From the NCBI GenBank assembly GCA_025457785.1, contig JALOTS010000063.1, positions 1-9,101 on the forward strand: a stretch of DNA of 9,101 nucleotides, in the 5' to 3' direction. The translations under genes were made by a program, and so were the position numbers. How positions within the stretch are numbered: the first letter of the stretch is position 1; each line of letters begins with the position of its first letter. This document shows, piece after piece, positions 1 through 5,868 of this stretch. The notes under the pieces were generated by a model. It was not told where the DNA came from and did no database searches. It was given only the letters and a program-made list of their open reading frames with translations. Source of the DNA: Pontiellaceae bacterium (GTDB taxonomy: Bacteria; Verrucomicrobiota; Kiritimatiellia; Kiritimatiellales; Tichowtungiaceae).

Positions 1-372
1 GGCAGCACCTGCGCGATCCTGATGAATCGGTATCCGTACAACAGCGGGCACTTGATGGTTGCGCCCTTCCGCCACATTGCTGAATTCGACCAGTTCACCC
101 GCGAGGAAACGCTGGAAATGGCCGACCTTTCAAACCGCGCCATCGCGGCCCTTCGCAAAACCATGAATCCGCAGGGTTTCAATATCGGCTACAACCTGGG
201 CGAAGCGGCCGGCGCGGGACTCAAAGACCATCTGCACCGTCACATCGTGCCGCGCTGGATCGGTGACACGAATTTCATGCCCGTGCTCGGCGGACCGCAT
301 GTGATGCCCGACGCACTCGATTCCACCTACAGCCTGCTGGCCGACGCGTTAAACTCCGCCGGACCGGCTTAA
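1..372 (+). CDS. HIT-family protein, Ap4A phosphorylase/hydrolase-like (5' partial)
   Basis: This is the C-terminal part of a histidine triad (HIT, PF01230) protein. The frame is open from base 1, so the true start lies upstream of the window. The triad HLHRHIV is at codons starting about base 229 and fits the H-phi-H-phi-H-phi-phi signature; the second His is the expected nucleophile on the nucleotide alpha-phosphate. Earlier landmarks NRYPYNSGHLMV, FNIGYNLG and AAGAGLKDH, and the later PRWIGDTNFMPV, resemble the actinobacterial diadenosine tetraphosphate phosphorylase (Rv2613c) type more than short HINT proteins. By family, it would cleave Ap4A or related dinucleoside polyphosphates in the cytoplasm. 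It ends in TAA and lies 69 bp before ldhA on the same strand. The HIT family is secure; the exact substrate is inferred. Confidence 0.93.
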   Translation, partial: GSTCAILMNRYPYNSGHLMVAPFRHIAEFDQFTREETLEMADLSNRAIAALRKTMNPQGFNIGYNLGEAAGAGLKDHLHRHIVPRWIGDTNFMPVLGGPHVMPDALDSTYSLLADALNSAGPA

Positions 373-377
373 TTGAA

Positions 378-397
378 CCGGAAAAAATTTCTTCCGG
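378..397. terminator. Short inverted repeat after the HIT gene, weak terminator candidate
   Basis: CCGGAA (378-383) and TTCCGG (392-397) form a perfect 6-bp stem around an 8-nt AT-rich loop, six bases after the HIT stop codon. No T-tract follows, so intrinsic termination would be poor. It may only attenuate read-through into ldhA, or be a chance palindrome. Confidence 0.25.
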
Positions 398-430
398 CAC
401 GGAAAGTTTGATACGGTTGCGTTCCTAAAG

Positions 431-436
431 AAGGAG
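431..436 (+). promoter_or_regulatory. Shine-Dalgarno site of ldhA
   Basis: AAGGAG lies 5 nt before the ATG at 442. It is the only strong Shine-Dalgarno sequence in front of any complete gene in the window, and it fixes the ldhA start. Confidence 0.8.
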
Positions 437-441
437 TCGGG

Positions 442-1485
442 ATGAAAAGAATCATTTTTTTCGATGCGAAGCCCTACGATCATGAATTTTTCGATGCCGC
501 CAACCGGCGGCACGGTTATGAGATCAAATATATTCCAAACCGGCTGTCGGCGGATAATGCGCCATCAGCCGCAGGCTACGATGCCGTTTGCGCGTTTGTG
601 AACGACGACCTTTCCGCGCCGGTTGCCGCAATTCTCCACCGGAACAACATTCGCATCATAGCCATGCGCTGCGCCGGATATAACAACGTGGATCTCAATT
701 CGGTGTTCGGAAAAATTCATGTGGTCCGTGTGCCGGCCTATTCCCCGTATGCGGTCGCCGAACACGCGGTCGCACTGATCATGGCTCTGAACCGGAAAAC
801 GCATAAAGCCTACAACCGCACCCGTGACAGCAATTTTTCGCTCAGCGGTCTGCTCGGCTTTGACCTGCACGGAAAAACCGCCGGAATTATCGGAACGGGG
901 CGCATCGGACAGGTTTTGGCAGGAATTCTCAAAGGATTCGGCATGCGCGTGCTGGCGTTCGACCGCTTTCCGAAAACCGATTGGGCTGCGGGCGCAGGAG
1001 TGGAATATGTCGAACTGGATGAGCTGTACTGTCAGTCCGACATCATCAGCCTGCACTGTCCTCTGACACCGGAAACAAAATATATGATTAACGAGGAGAG
1101 CCTCTCCCGGATGAAAGACGGGGTTATGCTGATTAACACCAGCCGGGGCGGTCTGATTCAGACACAGGCGCTGATTGATGCGCTGAAAAACCTGAAGATC
1201 GGAGCCGCCGGTCTGGACGTGTATGAGGAAGAAGACGGCTATTTTTTTGAGGACTGGTCCGGCGAAGTGTTGACCGACGATGTGCTGGCGCGTCTGTTTA
1301 CCTTCCCGAACGTGCTGGTCACCGCGCATCAGGCCTTTTTCACCCGGGAGGCGCTCCGCAATATCGCCGAGACCACTCTCGCCAATCTGGAGGCCTTTTT
1401 TCAAAACGGCCGTCTGGACAACGAAATCTGCTACCGCTGCACCAAGGAGGCCTGCCCCCGCAAAAAAGAGGGCGCCTGTTTTTGA
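442..1485 (+). CDS. ldhA: Fermentative D-lactate dehydrogenase with Cys-rich C-terminal tail
   Basis: NAD-dependent D-2-hydroxyacid dehydrogenase (PF00389/PF02826) reducing pyruvate to D-lactate in the cytoplasm, regenerating NAD+ during fermentation. The Rossmann motif GTGRIG is at residues 151-156. The catalytic Arg (NTSRGG, R235), Glu (DVYEEE, E264) and His (TAHQAF, H296) sit at the same residue numbers as R235, E264 and H296 of E. coli LdhA. The stretch GYFFEDWSGEVLTDD followed by the HQAFFT block is LdhA-type rather than the glycerate or phosphoglycerate dehydrogenase type. It has 347 aa against 329 in E. coli; the excess is a tail from about residue 328 with four Cys (330, 333, 338, 346) among Lys, Arg and Glu. 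The start is supported by AAGGAG 5 nt upstream. The HPr gene follows after 46 bp, so co-transcription is likely. Confidence 0.95.
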   Translation: MKRIIFFDAKPYDHEFFDAANRRHGYEIKYIPNRLSADNAPSAAGYDAVCAFVNDDLSAPVAAILHRNNIRIIAMRCAGYNNVDLNSVFGKIHVVRVPAYSPYAVAEHAVALIMALNRKTHKAYNRTRDSNFSLSGLLGFDLHGKTAGIIGTGRIGQVLAGILKGFGMRVLAFDRFPKTDWAAGAGVEYVELDELYCQSDIISLHCPLTPETKYMINEESLSRMKDGVMLINTSRGGLIQTQALIDALKNLKIGAAGLDVYEEEDGYFFEDWSGEVLTDDVLARLFTFPNVLVTAHQAFFTREALRNIAETTLANLEAFFQNGRLDNEICYRCTKEACPRKKEGACF

Positions 1486-1503
1486 AATGAGATTGAAAAA
1501 AAA

Positions 1504-1513
1504 CCGCCGGCGG
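1504..1513. repeat. GC-rich 10-bp palindrome between ldhA and HPr
   Basis: CCGCCGGCGG is its own reverse complement and lies 18 bases after the ldhA stop, preceded by a run of A. It is too short for a hairpin with a loop and has no T-tract on the plus strand. It also overlaps the place where a Shine-Dalgarno for the HPr gene would be expected. Likely of little function. Confidence 0.3.
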
Positions 1514-1531
1514 GCATGATGCACAGTTTCT

Positions 1532-1816
1532 ATGATCAAAACGACGGCCATAATAAACAACGAAGCCGGCATTCATTGCCGTCCGACCGCTCTGATTACG
1601 CAGGCCTCCGCAGACTTCAAAAGTGTTGTAACCGTAACCTCTCCGGCAGGTAACTGCCGCCTCGGTTCGGCGCTGGATCTGATGATTCTCGGTCTGGCAA
1701 AAGGCACAAAAATCACACTCCGGGCGGAGGGCCCCGACGAAACCGCCGCCCTCGCGAAGTTTAAAGAGCTGTTCGAAACCGAGTTCGATTTCCCCAATGC
1801 GGGAACCGGATGCTGA
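1532..1816 (+). CDS. HPr-family phosphocarrier protein
   Basis: Small cytoplasmic PTS-HPr domain protein (PF00381), 94 aa against 85-90 for the family. The phosphoacceptor motif is GIHCRPT with His15 and Arg17, exactly the canonical numbering. LGSALDLMILGL aligns with the AKSLFKLQTLGL region of E. coli HPr and places Ser46 at the regulatory serine position, so HprK-type phosphorylation is possible. AEGPDE matches the usual AEGEDE. Cys16 directly after the active His is unusual, since Ala or Thr is common. No EI, EII or HprK gene is in the window, so transport and regulatory roles cannot be separated. The start is forced: an in-frame TGA lies 15 bases upstream (1517-1519) and there is no other ATG. 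There is no clear Shine-Dalgarno, so translation may depend on coupling or read-through from ldhA. Confidence 0.92.
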   Translation: MIKTTAIINNEAGIHCRPTALITQASADFKSVVTVTSPAGNCRLGSALDLMILGLAKGTKITLRAEGPDETAALAKFKELFETEFDFPNAGTGC

Positions 1817-1819
1817 ATC

Positions 1820-3190
1820 ATGTACACCGCGCCATCCATTCCCGAAACGTTTTTCCCGAGAGCATCCGCCTACCGGAACCGGATTTCTTCAAACGAAGTG
1901 CGCGAAACCGCCGGACGCTGTTTTCCTTATACCGAGCGGCATTTGCAGGCCCTTTGGTTTGATGATCATCTTCGTCCGCAAAACTTGAAAACCTCGCGCG
2001 GCGAGCCCGTCTGCGTCGAAAGTCCCGGACGCTGGAATCTGGAAGCAGGGCCGGATTTTTCCGGCGCGGTTCTGCGGATCGGCCGCGAACAGCGACGCGT
2101 TGCGGGCGATGCCGAGATTCATATTTTTTCCGGCGATTGGAAAAACCACGGACACCACACTGATCCCCGCTATGCCGGAGTCCGCTTTCATATCACCTGG
2201 TTTCCCGGCCCCGTCAACGGATCCCTCTTCCCTCCGGGAACAGTGCATCTCTCCCTGCACGACACCTGCACCGCCGATCTCGACAGCATGGATCTGACCG
2301 CCTACCCCTACTCCGAACCCCGCGCCCAAACCGTTTTTCCAATGGTTGGAAACAGCCCCGATGACATTTTCCAAACCTTGGAAAGCGCAGGCGAAGAACG
2401 GCTGCGGCAGAAGGCAATGCGGATTTCCTGGCTGATTCAGCAGCGCGGCGAAACACAGGCGCTCTACGAAGAAACCGCCGCCGCGCTCGGCTATAAACAC
2501 AATAAAGCGCCCTTCCGGAAACTGGCGCAGCGGCTTCCTCTCGAAACCCTCGCGCACTATGGAACGGACTGGAAAACGGTTTATGCGGTGCTGCTCGGCA
2601 TTTCCGGCCTGCTTCCCAAACAGGCCGCTGCCGGATGGCCGGAAACGTCGCGCAACGAGTTGCGCTCCCTCTGGGACTGCTGGTGGCGCGAACAGCACAA
2701 ATGGGAGGAAACCGCCCCGCTCGACAAAACCGAATGGAAACTGTCCGGTCTGCGCCCGCTCAATCATCCCCTGCGCCGCCTCTGCGCTCTGGCTCAGTGG
2801 ATTGCCGGCGGATATTTCCAGTCGTTGGAAAACGCAGAAACGGTGTCCCCTTCGCACTTCCCGACATTGGAAAACTGTTTCTGGACGGAGCATATCGGCT
2901 GGACGGGCAAAGCACAAAAAGCGGAACTGGTCGGGAAAGACCGCGAACAGGCGGTTTTTTTGAATGTGATTCTGCCCTGCCGGCTGGCAAAAGGCGACGG
3001 AACAAACTTGAAACACCTTCCGGTTGAGCCCATAAACAGCGTCATTCGCGAAACGGCCTATACGCTTTTCGGCCCCGACCATTCGCCGAAACTCTACCGC
3101 AGCGCGCTCGCCCGCCAGGGCCTCATTCAGATCTTCAACGACTTCATCCTGACCGGCCGAATTGAAGAATTGTCCATCGTCTCGAAATAA
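1820..3190 (+). CDS. DUF2851 family protein
   Basis: A 456-aa protein matching DUF2851 (PF11013), a bacterial family of unknown function. Family landmarks are YTERHLQALWFD (37-48), WNLEAGPDFSGAVL (72-85), GDAEIHIFSGDW (96-107), HGHHTDPRY (110-118) and the later RPLNHPLRRLCALAQW. No signal peptide or membrane segment is evident, so it is probably cytoplasmic. The invariant-looking GPDF (Asp79) and DAEIH (Glu99, His101), 20 residues apart, recall the order of PD-(D/E)xK nuclease motifs with His in place of Lys; that is speculation from pattern only. It starts 3 nt after the HPr stop, which implies translational coupling. Five copies of the 17-bp palindrome described elsewhere lie inside this gene in all three reading phases (FSGDWKN, FPMVGN, FQTLES, FQSLEN, FPTLEN). 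It is last in its operon. Confidence 0.9.
   Translation: MYTAPSIPETFFPRASAYRNRISSNEVRETAGRCFPYTERHLQALWFDDHLRPQNLKTSRGEPVCVESPGRWNLEAGPDFSGAVLRIGREQRRVAGDAEIHIFSGDWKNHGHHTDPRYAGVRFHITWFPGPVNGSLFPPGTVHLSLHDTCTADLDSMDLTAYPYSEPRAQTVFPMVGNSPDDIFQTLESAGEERLRQKAMRISWLIQQRGETQALYEETAAALGYKHNKAPFRKLAQRLPLETLAHYGTDWKTVYAVLLGISGLLPKQAAAGWPETSRNELRSLWDCWWREQHKWEETAPLDKTEWKLSGLRPLNHPLRRLCALAQWIAGGYFQSLENAETVSPSHFPTLENCFWTEHIGWTGKAQKAELVGKDREQAVFLNVILPCRLAKGDGTNLKHLPVEPINSVIRETAYTLFGPDHSPKLYRSALARQGLIQIFNDFILTGRIEELSIVSK
2127..2143. repeat. 7-3-7 palindrome copy, degenerate (2 mismatches)
   Basis: TTTCCGG-CGA-TTGGAAA. The right arm is perfect; the left differs at two bases from TTTCCAA. It encodes FSGDWK in DUF2851, a motif the family itself conserves, so this copy may be a coincidence of protein constraint. 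Confidence 0.35.
2336..2352. repeat. 7-3-7 palindrome copy, perfect
   Basis: TTTCCAA-TGG-TTGGAAA, a perfect inverted repeat inside the DUF2851 gene, read as Phe-Pro-Met-Val-Gly. It is the first of a close pair; the next copy starts 32 bp later, about three helical turns. Confidence 0.75.
2368..2384. repeat. 7-3-7 palindrome copy, perfect
   Basis: TTTCCAA-ACC-TTGGAAA, perfect arms. It is read in a different codon phase from its neighbour (Phe-Gln-Thr-Leu-Glu), which argues that DNA rather than protein sequence is being repeated. Confidence 0.75.
2815..2831. repeat. 7-3-7 palindrome copy, 1 mismatch
   Basis: TTTCCAG-TCG-TTGGAAA in DUF2851, read as Phe-Gln-Ser-Leu-Glu. A second, weaker copy follows with a 42-bp offset, about four helical turns. 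Confidence 0.6.
2857..2873. repeat. 7-3-7 palindrome copy, decayed left arm
   Basis: CTTCCCG-ACA-TTGGAAA: the right arm is intact, the left has three mismatches. It is read as Phe-Pro-Thr-Leu-Glu in DUF2851. Included because of its spacing to the copy at 2815. Confidence 0.3.
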
Positions 3191-3235
3191 GGAAGAATCC
3201 CCCCTGCCCGACAGAAACCAAACAGAATACATTTT

Positions 3236-3314
3236 ATCAGAACGATTATGGTCAGAATTATTTTCACTCAGGCACAAAATTCTCTCTCATTATTCTGACC
3301 GTAATTATTCTGAT
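3236..3314. repeat. 79-bp imperfect inverted repeat between convergent genes
   Basis: The left arm 3236-3261 and right arm 3289-3314 (26 bases each) are reverse complements at 22 of 26 positions; two of the four mismatches become G-U pairs in RNA. The central segment is 27 nt. Each arm carries TCAGAA (or TTCTGA) twice with a 15-bp offset, so there are four copies in total. Weaker AGAATA/TATTCT pairing (3224-3229 with 3317-3322) extends it. It fills most of the AT-rich spacer between the stops of DUF2851 (3190) and the esterase (3350). A bidirectional terminator is the plain reading, but there is no long T-tract and the arms are unusually long. A small non-autonomous mobile element or regulator-binding array is an alternative. 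Confidence 0.7.
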
Positions 3315-3349
3315 CATATTCTCTCTTCGGTTGCGGCGGTGCCGGGTGT

Positions 3350-4297
3350 TCATTTTTCTGTTTTGATCAAAAAATGCCGGCGCAGGAACTCAACCTTCCG
3401 CGCAAGGTGCGCCGCGCCGCCGCCTTCGTGTCCGGCCTGCGGATAAATGACCATCTCTTTCTCCGTGCCGATTTTGTTACAGGCCGCATAGGTGCATTCC
3501 GGCGGACAAATCATATCCCTCAGTCCGCAGGAGACCAGCACCGGACAACCGATTTGCGGCGCCAGGTTGATGTTGTCAAAATAGGACAGATTCCGCCGGA
3601 CCGTTTCGGCCCGCTCCGGAAACGCCGCCAGATAATCGGCAATCCCGGCCCCGCCGCCGCTGCGGCTCAGAATCCGCCGCTCCATCCAGCAACTGCTCGG
3701 CACGTCCGCCATGCAAAGAGCCGCCGACGGGTCGAGCGCCGCGAGCCCCAGCGCCATTCCGCCGCCCTGACTGTGCCCTGTCACCGCAATCCGCCGCGGA
3801 TCAATCTCCGGAGTTTCGCGGGCCAGCCGGACGGCGCGTAAAAAATCGGTCCAGGTGCAGTACAAATAACTGTTCATCAAATCGTTCAGGTTCAAGGTCC
3901 ACCGGCAGGAGGTGCCATCGCCGTCAAACAGGGTTTTCGAGCCGGTGATGCCGCGCTGAAGACGGTAATCCGGCGAGATCACCGCGCAGCCCGCCGCGGT
4001 CCACACCGAAAAATCCGCCGGTTTCCCGCGACTGCGGTTCGCGCCATGACAATGAATCACCGCCGGAACCTTCTGCCGCTTCGCCTCCGGCGGAAGAATC
4101 AGCCAGGTATGCACCGGCGTTCCATCCAGCCCGTCAAAGGTCAAATCCCGCACCTCCGCCGCGTTGTCACCGCAGACGTTCAACGGAACCGATGCGCAGC
4201 GATACCGCGTTTCAGCCCAAAACCGATCGAAATCCGGCGGTTTGGTCTGCGGCACATTCAGCGTTTCAAGCTCAGAAACAAGCGGATTAGACAACAT
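3350..4297 (-). CDS. Acetyl xylan esterase / cephalosporin-C deacetylase family (AXE1, CE7)
   Basis: Alpha/beta-hydrolase of 315 aa resembling AXE1 (PF05448, carbohydrate esterase family 7), which removes acetyl groups from xylo-oligosaccharides and similar small acetylated substrates. The nucleophile elbow GHSQGGG places Ser176; GLRDMICPP gives Asp261 and QAGHEGGG gives His290, completing the triad in family order. The oxyanion side HCHGANRSRGK (82-92), EIDPRRIAVTG and an N-terminal PxFDxFW block also fit CE7, although the usual RGQ motif is altered here to RLQRG. Length is normal. No signal peptide is visible, so it is probably cytoplasmic, as typical CE7 enzymes are. The start codon is at 4297, preceded by the purine-rich AGAAGAAAG. 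It is divergent from nfeD and convergent with DUF2851, so probably monocistronic. Confidence 0.87.
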   Translation of the reverse strand: MLSNPLVSELETLNVPQTKPPDFDRFWAETRYRCASVPLNVCGDNAAEVRDLTFDGLDGTPVHTWLILPPEAKRQKVPAVIHCHGANRSRGKPADFSVWTAAGCAVISPDYRLQRGITGSKTLFDGDGTSCRWTLNLNDLMNSYLYCTWTDFLRAVRLARETPEIDPRRIAVTGHSQGGGMALGLAALDPSAALCMADVPSSCWMERRILSRSGGGAGIADYLAAFPERAETVRRNLSYFDNINLAPQIGCPVLVSCGLRDMICPPECTYAACNKIGTEKEMVIYPQAGHEGGGAAHLARKVEFLRRHFLIKTEK

Positions 4298-4343
4298 GGC
4301 TTTCTTCTTTCATTCAACACGGGGGCAAAATAGAATGTGCGAC
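4298..4343. promoter_or_regulatory. Divergent esterase/nfeD intergenic region
   Basis: Only 46 bp separate the two divergent starts, so promoters must overlap each other or lie within the opposite coding sequence. No convincing -35/-10 pair can be read. GGGGG at 4321-4325 is a weak ribosome-binding candidate 9 nt before an alternative nfeD ATG at 4335. Confidence 0.3.
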
Positions 4344-5741
4344 ATGAAAACATATTCAACCTTTATTGTCACCCTGCTCGCCGCTCTGATTTATCCAATG
4401 ATTGGAAAAGCAGCAGCAGAACCTTCCACTGTCCGGAACATCCCGCTCATTTATCAGATTCCGATCAAGGATCAGATTGAACCCGCCCTGCTCTACGTCG
4501 TCCGGCGCGGCGTGCTCGAGGCCAAAAAGCAAAAGGCCGATGCCGTGGTTTTCCTCATGGACACCCCCGGCGGCAGCGTAAAGGAAACCCGCGAAATCAT
4601 GAGCCTCATCGGGCAGATTAACGTACCGGTTTACACCTTCATTGAAAAAGATGCCTACTCCGCCGGCGCCATTATCGCCCTCTCCACGCCGCACATCTAC
4701 ATGGCGCCCGGCAGCGTCATCGGTGCCGCCACACCGCTGATGATGGGCCCCTTGGGCGGAGTTGAAGAACTGCCCGATGCCGTCGAAGAAAAGATGACCT
4801 CCGCCGTGGCCGCGCTGGTGCGCGCCGCCGCCGAACAGGGCGGACACGATCCGCAAATCGGCGAAGCCATGGTGCGCCGCGAACTCGGCTTTACCTCGGG
4901 AACCAACGTCCTATGCAAAGCGGGCGAACTGCTTACGTTGACCGCCAGCGAAGCCGAAGGAATCCTCTCCGACGGCACCGTGAAGGATGTCGCCGCCATG
5001 CTCGAAAAAGCCGGACTTCCAAACGCGGAAATCCGCGAGCTGACTGTTACACCCGCCGAACGGATTGCGCGGGTCATTGCAGGTTTTGCGCCGATTCTTT
5101 TGATAATCGGACTCGGCGGAATCTATCTTGAAATCAAAACGCCGGGATTCGGCCTGCCGGGAATCGCCGGAACGTTCGCGCTGGTCCTCTTTTTCTTTGG
5201 GCACCATCTGGCCGGACTGGCAGGCATGGAAGATGTCATCCTGTTTGTGATCGGTGTCATTCTGCTGCTGATCGAGGTGTTCGTCACACCGGGCTTCGGA
5301 CTGCTCGGCATCAGCGGGCTGGCCCTGATGTTATTCTCGCTCGTCAGCGCCATGAGCTGGCAGCCGCCGGGAGAACTTCTGCCCACCTTTTCCGGAAGCG
5401 GAGCGACGCTGCAACACGCGCTCCGCAATCTGGCGCTGGGAACCGCCGGCACCATTCTGCTCGGAATTCTGGCCGGAAAATACCTGCCGAAGTCACGGAT
5501 CATGCGCCCGCTGGTTCTCGCACAAAGCACCGATAAAGCCGAAGGTTTTACGGCGGCCTGTGACCGCAGCGAACTGCTCGGCAAAGAAGGCACAGCGGAA
5601 ATGAACCTGCATCCGGCGGGCCGCGCGCTCTTTGCAGGCGAACGCATCAACGTCATCACCCGCGGCGAATTTATCGAAAAAAACTCCGCCGTACGGGTTA
5701 TTGAAGCCACCGGAAGCCGCATCCTCGTGGAAAAAATCTGA
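4344..5741 (+). CDS. Long-form NfeD membrane serine protease (ClpP-class)
   Basis: NfeD1b-type protein (PF01957), 465 aa. In order it has: a signal peptide (about 1-25, cleavage plausible after GKAAA), a periplasmic ClpP/crotonase-fold protease domain (about 30-235), four or five hydrophobic segments (about 242-262, 271-292, 297-313, 320-338, 363-380), and a C-terminal OB-fold NfeD domain (about 408-465). In the protease domain, FLMDTPGGSV (70-79) is followed by AYSAGA with Ser106 as nucleophile; Lys150 in EEKMTSA fits the catalytic lysine by analogy with PH1510. By family, it cleaves hydrophobic segments of SPFH/stomatin-like partners and is linked to membrane quality control. No SPFH gene is adjacent, which is less usual. 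The in-frame ATG at 4335 would add MCD; 4344 is chosen for the cleaner signal peptide. A longer reading from 4164 would overlap the esterase and lacks family similarity. Confidence 0.92.
   Translation: MKTYSTFIVTLLAALIYPMIGKAAAEPSTVRNIPLIYQIPIKDQIEPALLYVVRRGVLEAKKQKADAVVFLMDTPGGSVKETREIMSLIGQINVPVYTFIEKDAYSAGAIIALSTPHIYMAPGSVIGAATPLMMGPLGGVEELPDAVEEKMTSAVAALVRAAAEQGGHDPQIGEAMVRRELGFTSGTNVLCKAGELLTLTASEAEGILSDGTVKDVAAMLEKAGLPNAEIRELTVTPAERIARVIAGFAPILLIIGLGGIYLEIKTPGFGLPGIAGTFALVLFFFGHHLAGLAGMEDVILFVIGVILLLIEVFVTPGFGLLGISGLALMLFSLVSAMSWQPPGELLPTFSGSGATLQHALRNLALGTAGTILLGILAGKYLPKSRIMRPLVLAQSTDKAEGFTAACDRSELLGKEGTAEMNLHPAGRALFAGERINVITRGEFIEKNSAVRVIEATGSRILVEKI
4392..4408. repeat. 7-3-7 palindrome copy, 1 mismatch
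   Basis: TATCCAA-TGA-TTGGAAA inside the nfeD signal-peptide coding region, read as Tyr-Pro-Met-Ile-Gly-Lys, about 50 bp after the start codon. Confidence 0.6.
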
Positions 5742-5868
5742 TTTCGGAATGAAGCCGTTCGATGACCCGCCTTCATTTGACGGCAAACAGTTCGTACCCC
5801 TGTATTCAGGTCGTGAAGAAACTCCGGCAGCATTCATCCGCCATCTGCGGATTGAAATTCCCTTCGGG
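5742..5868. other. Spacer between convergent nfeD and waaA, with overlapping inverted repeats
   Basis: AATGAAG (5748-5754) pairs with CTTCATT (5771-5777), and GCCGT (5754-5758) pairs with ACGGC (5780-5784). The two stems interlock and could form a pseudoknot or alternative hairpins. No T-tract follows on either strand, so calling it a terminator is weak. A plus-strand ATG at 5749 opens a frame that reads like protein for about 40 codons before running antisense into waaA; see findings. No other gene is supported here. Confidence 0.35.

Noticed and set aside
565..1572. Long minus-strand open frame opposite ldhA
   Set aside because: The plus-strand frame has complete LdhA motifs. The opposite frame shows no recognisable domain and is an antisense shadow typical of GC-rich DNA.
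1889..3277. 462-codon minus-strand frame opposite DUF2851
   Set aside because: The plus frame carries DUF2851 motifs. The minus frame is compositionally biased (Phe, Gly, Arg) and without domains.
4164..4343. Longer N-terminus for NfeD from 4164
   Set aside because: It would overlap the divergent esterase by more than 130 bp and put non-family sequence before a good signal peptide.
4423..4439. CTTCCAC-TGT-CCGGAAC as another palindrome copy
   Set aside because: The register is right, but five of fourteen arm bases differ from the consensus.
5016..5031. CTTCCAAACGCGGAAA as another palindrome copy
   Set aside because: The right half is out of register with the 7-3-7 geometry and mismatched; likely chance.
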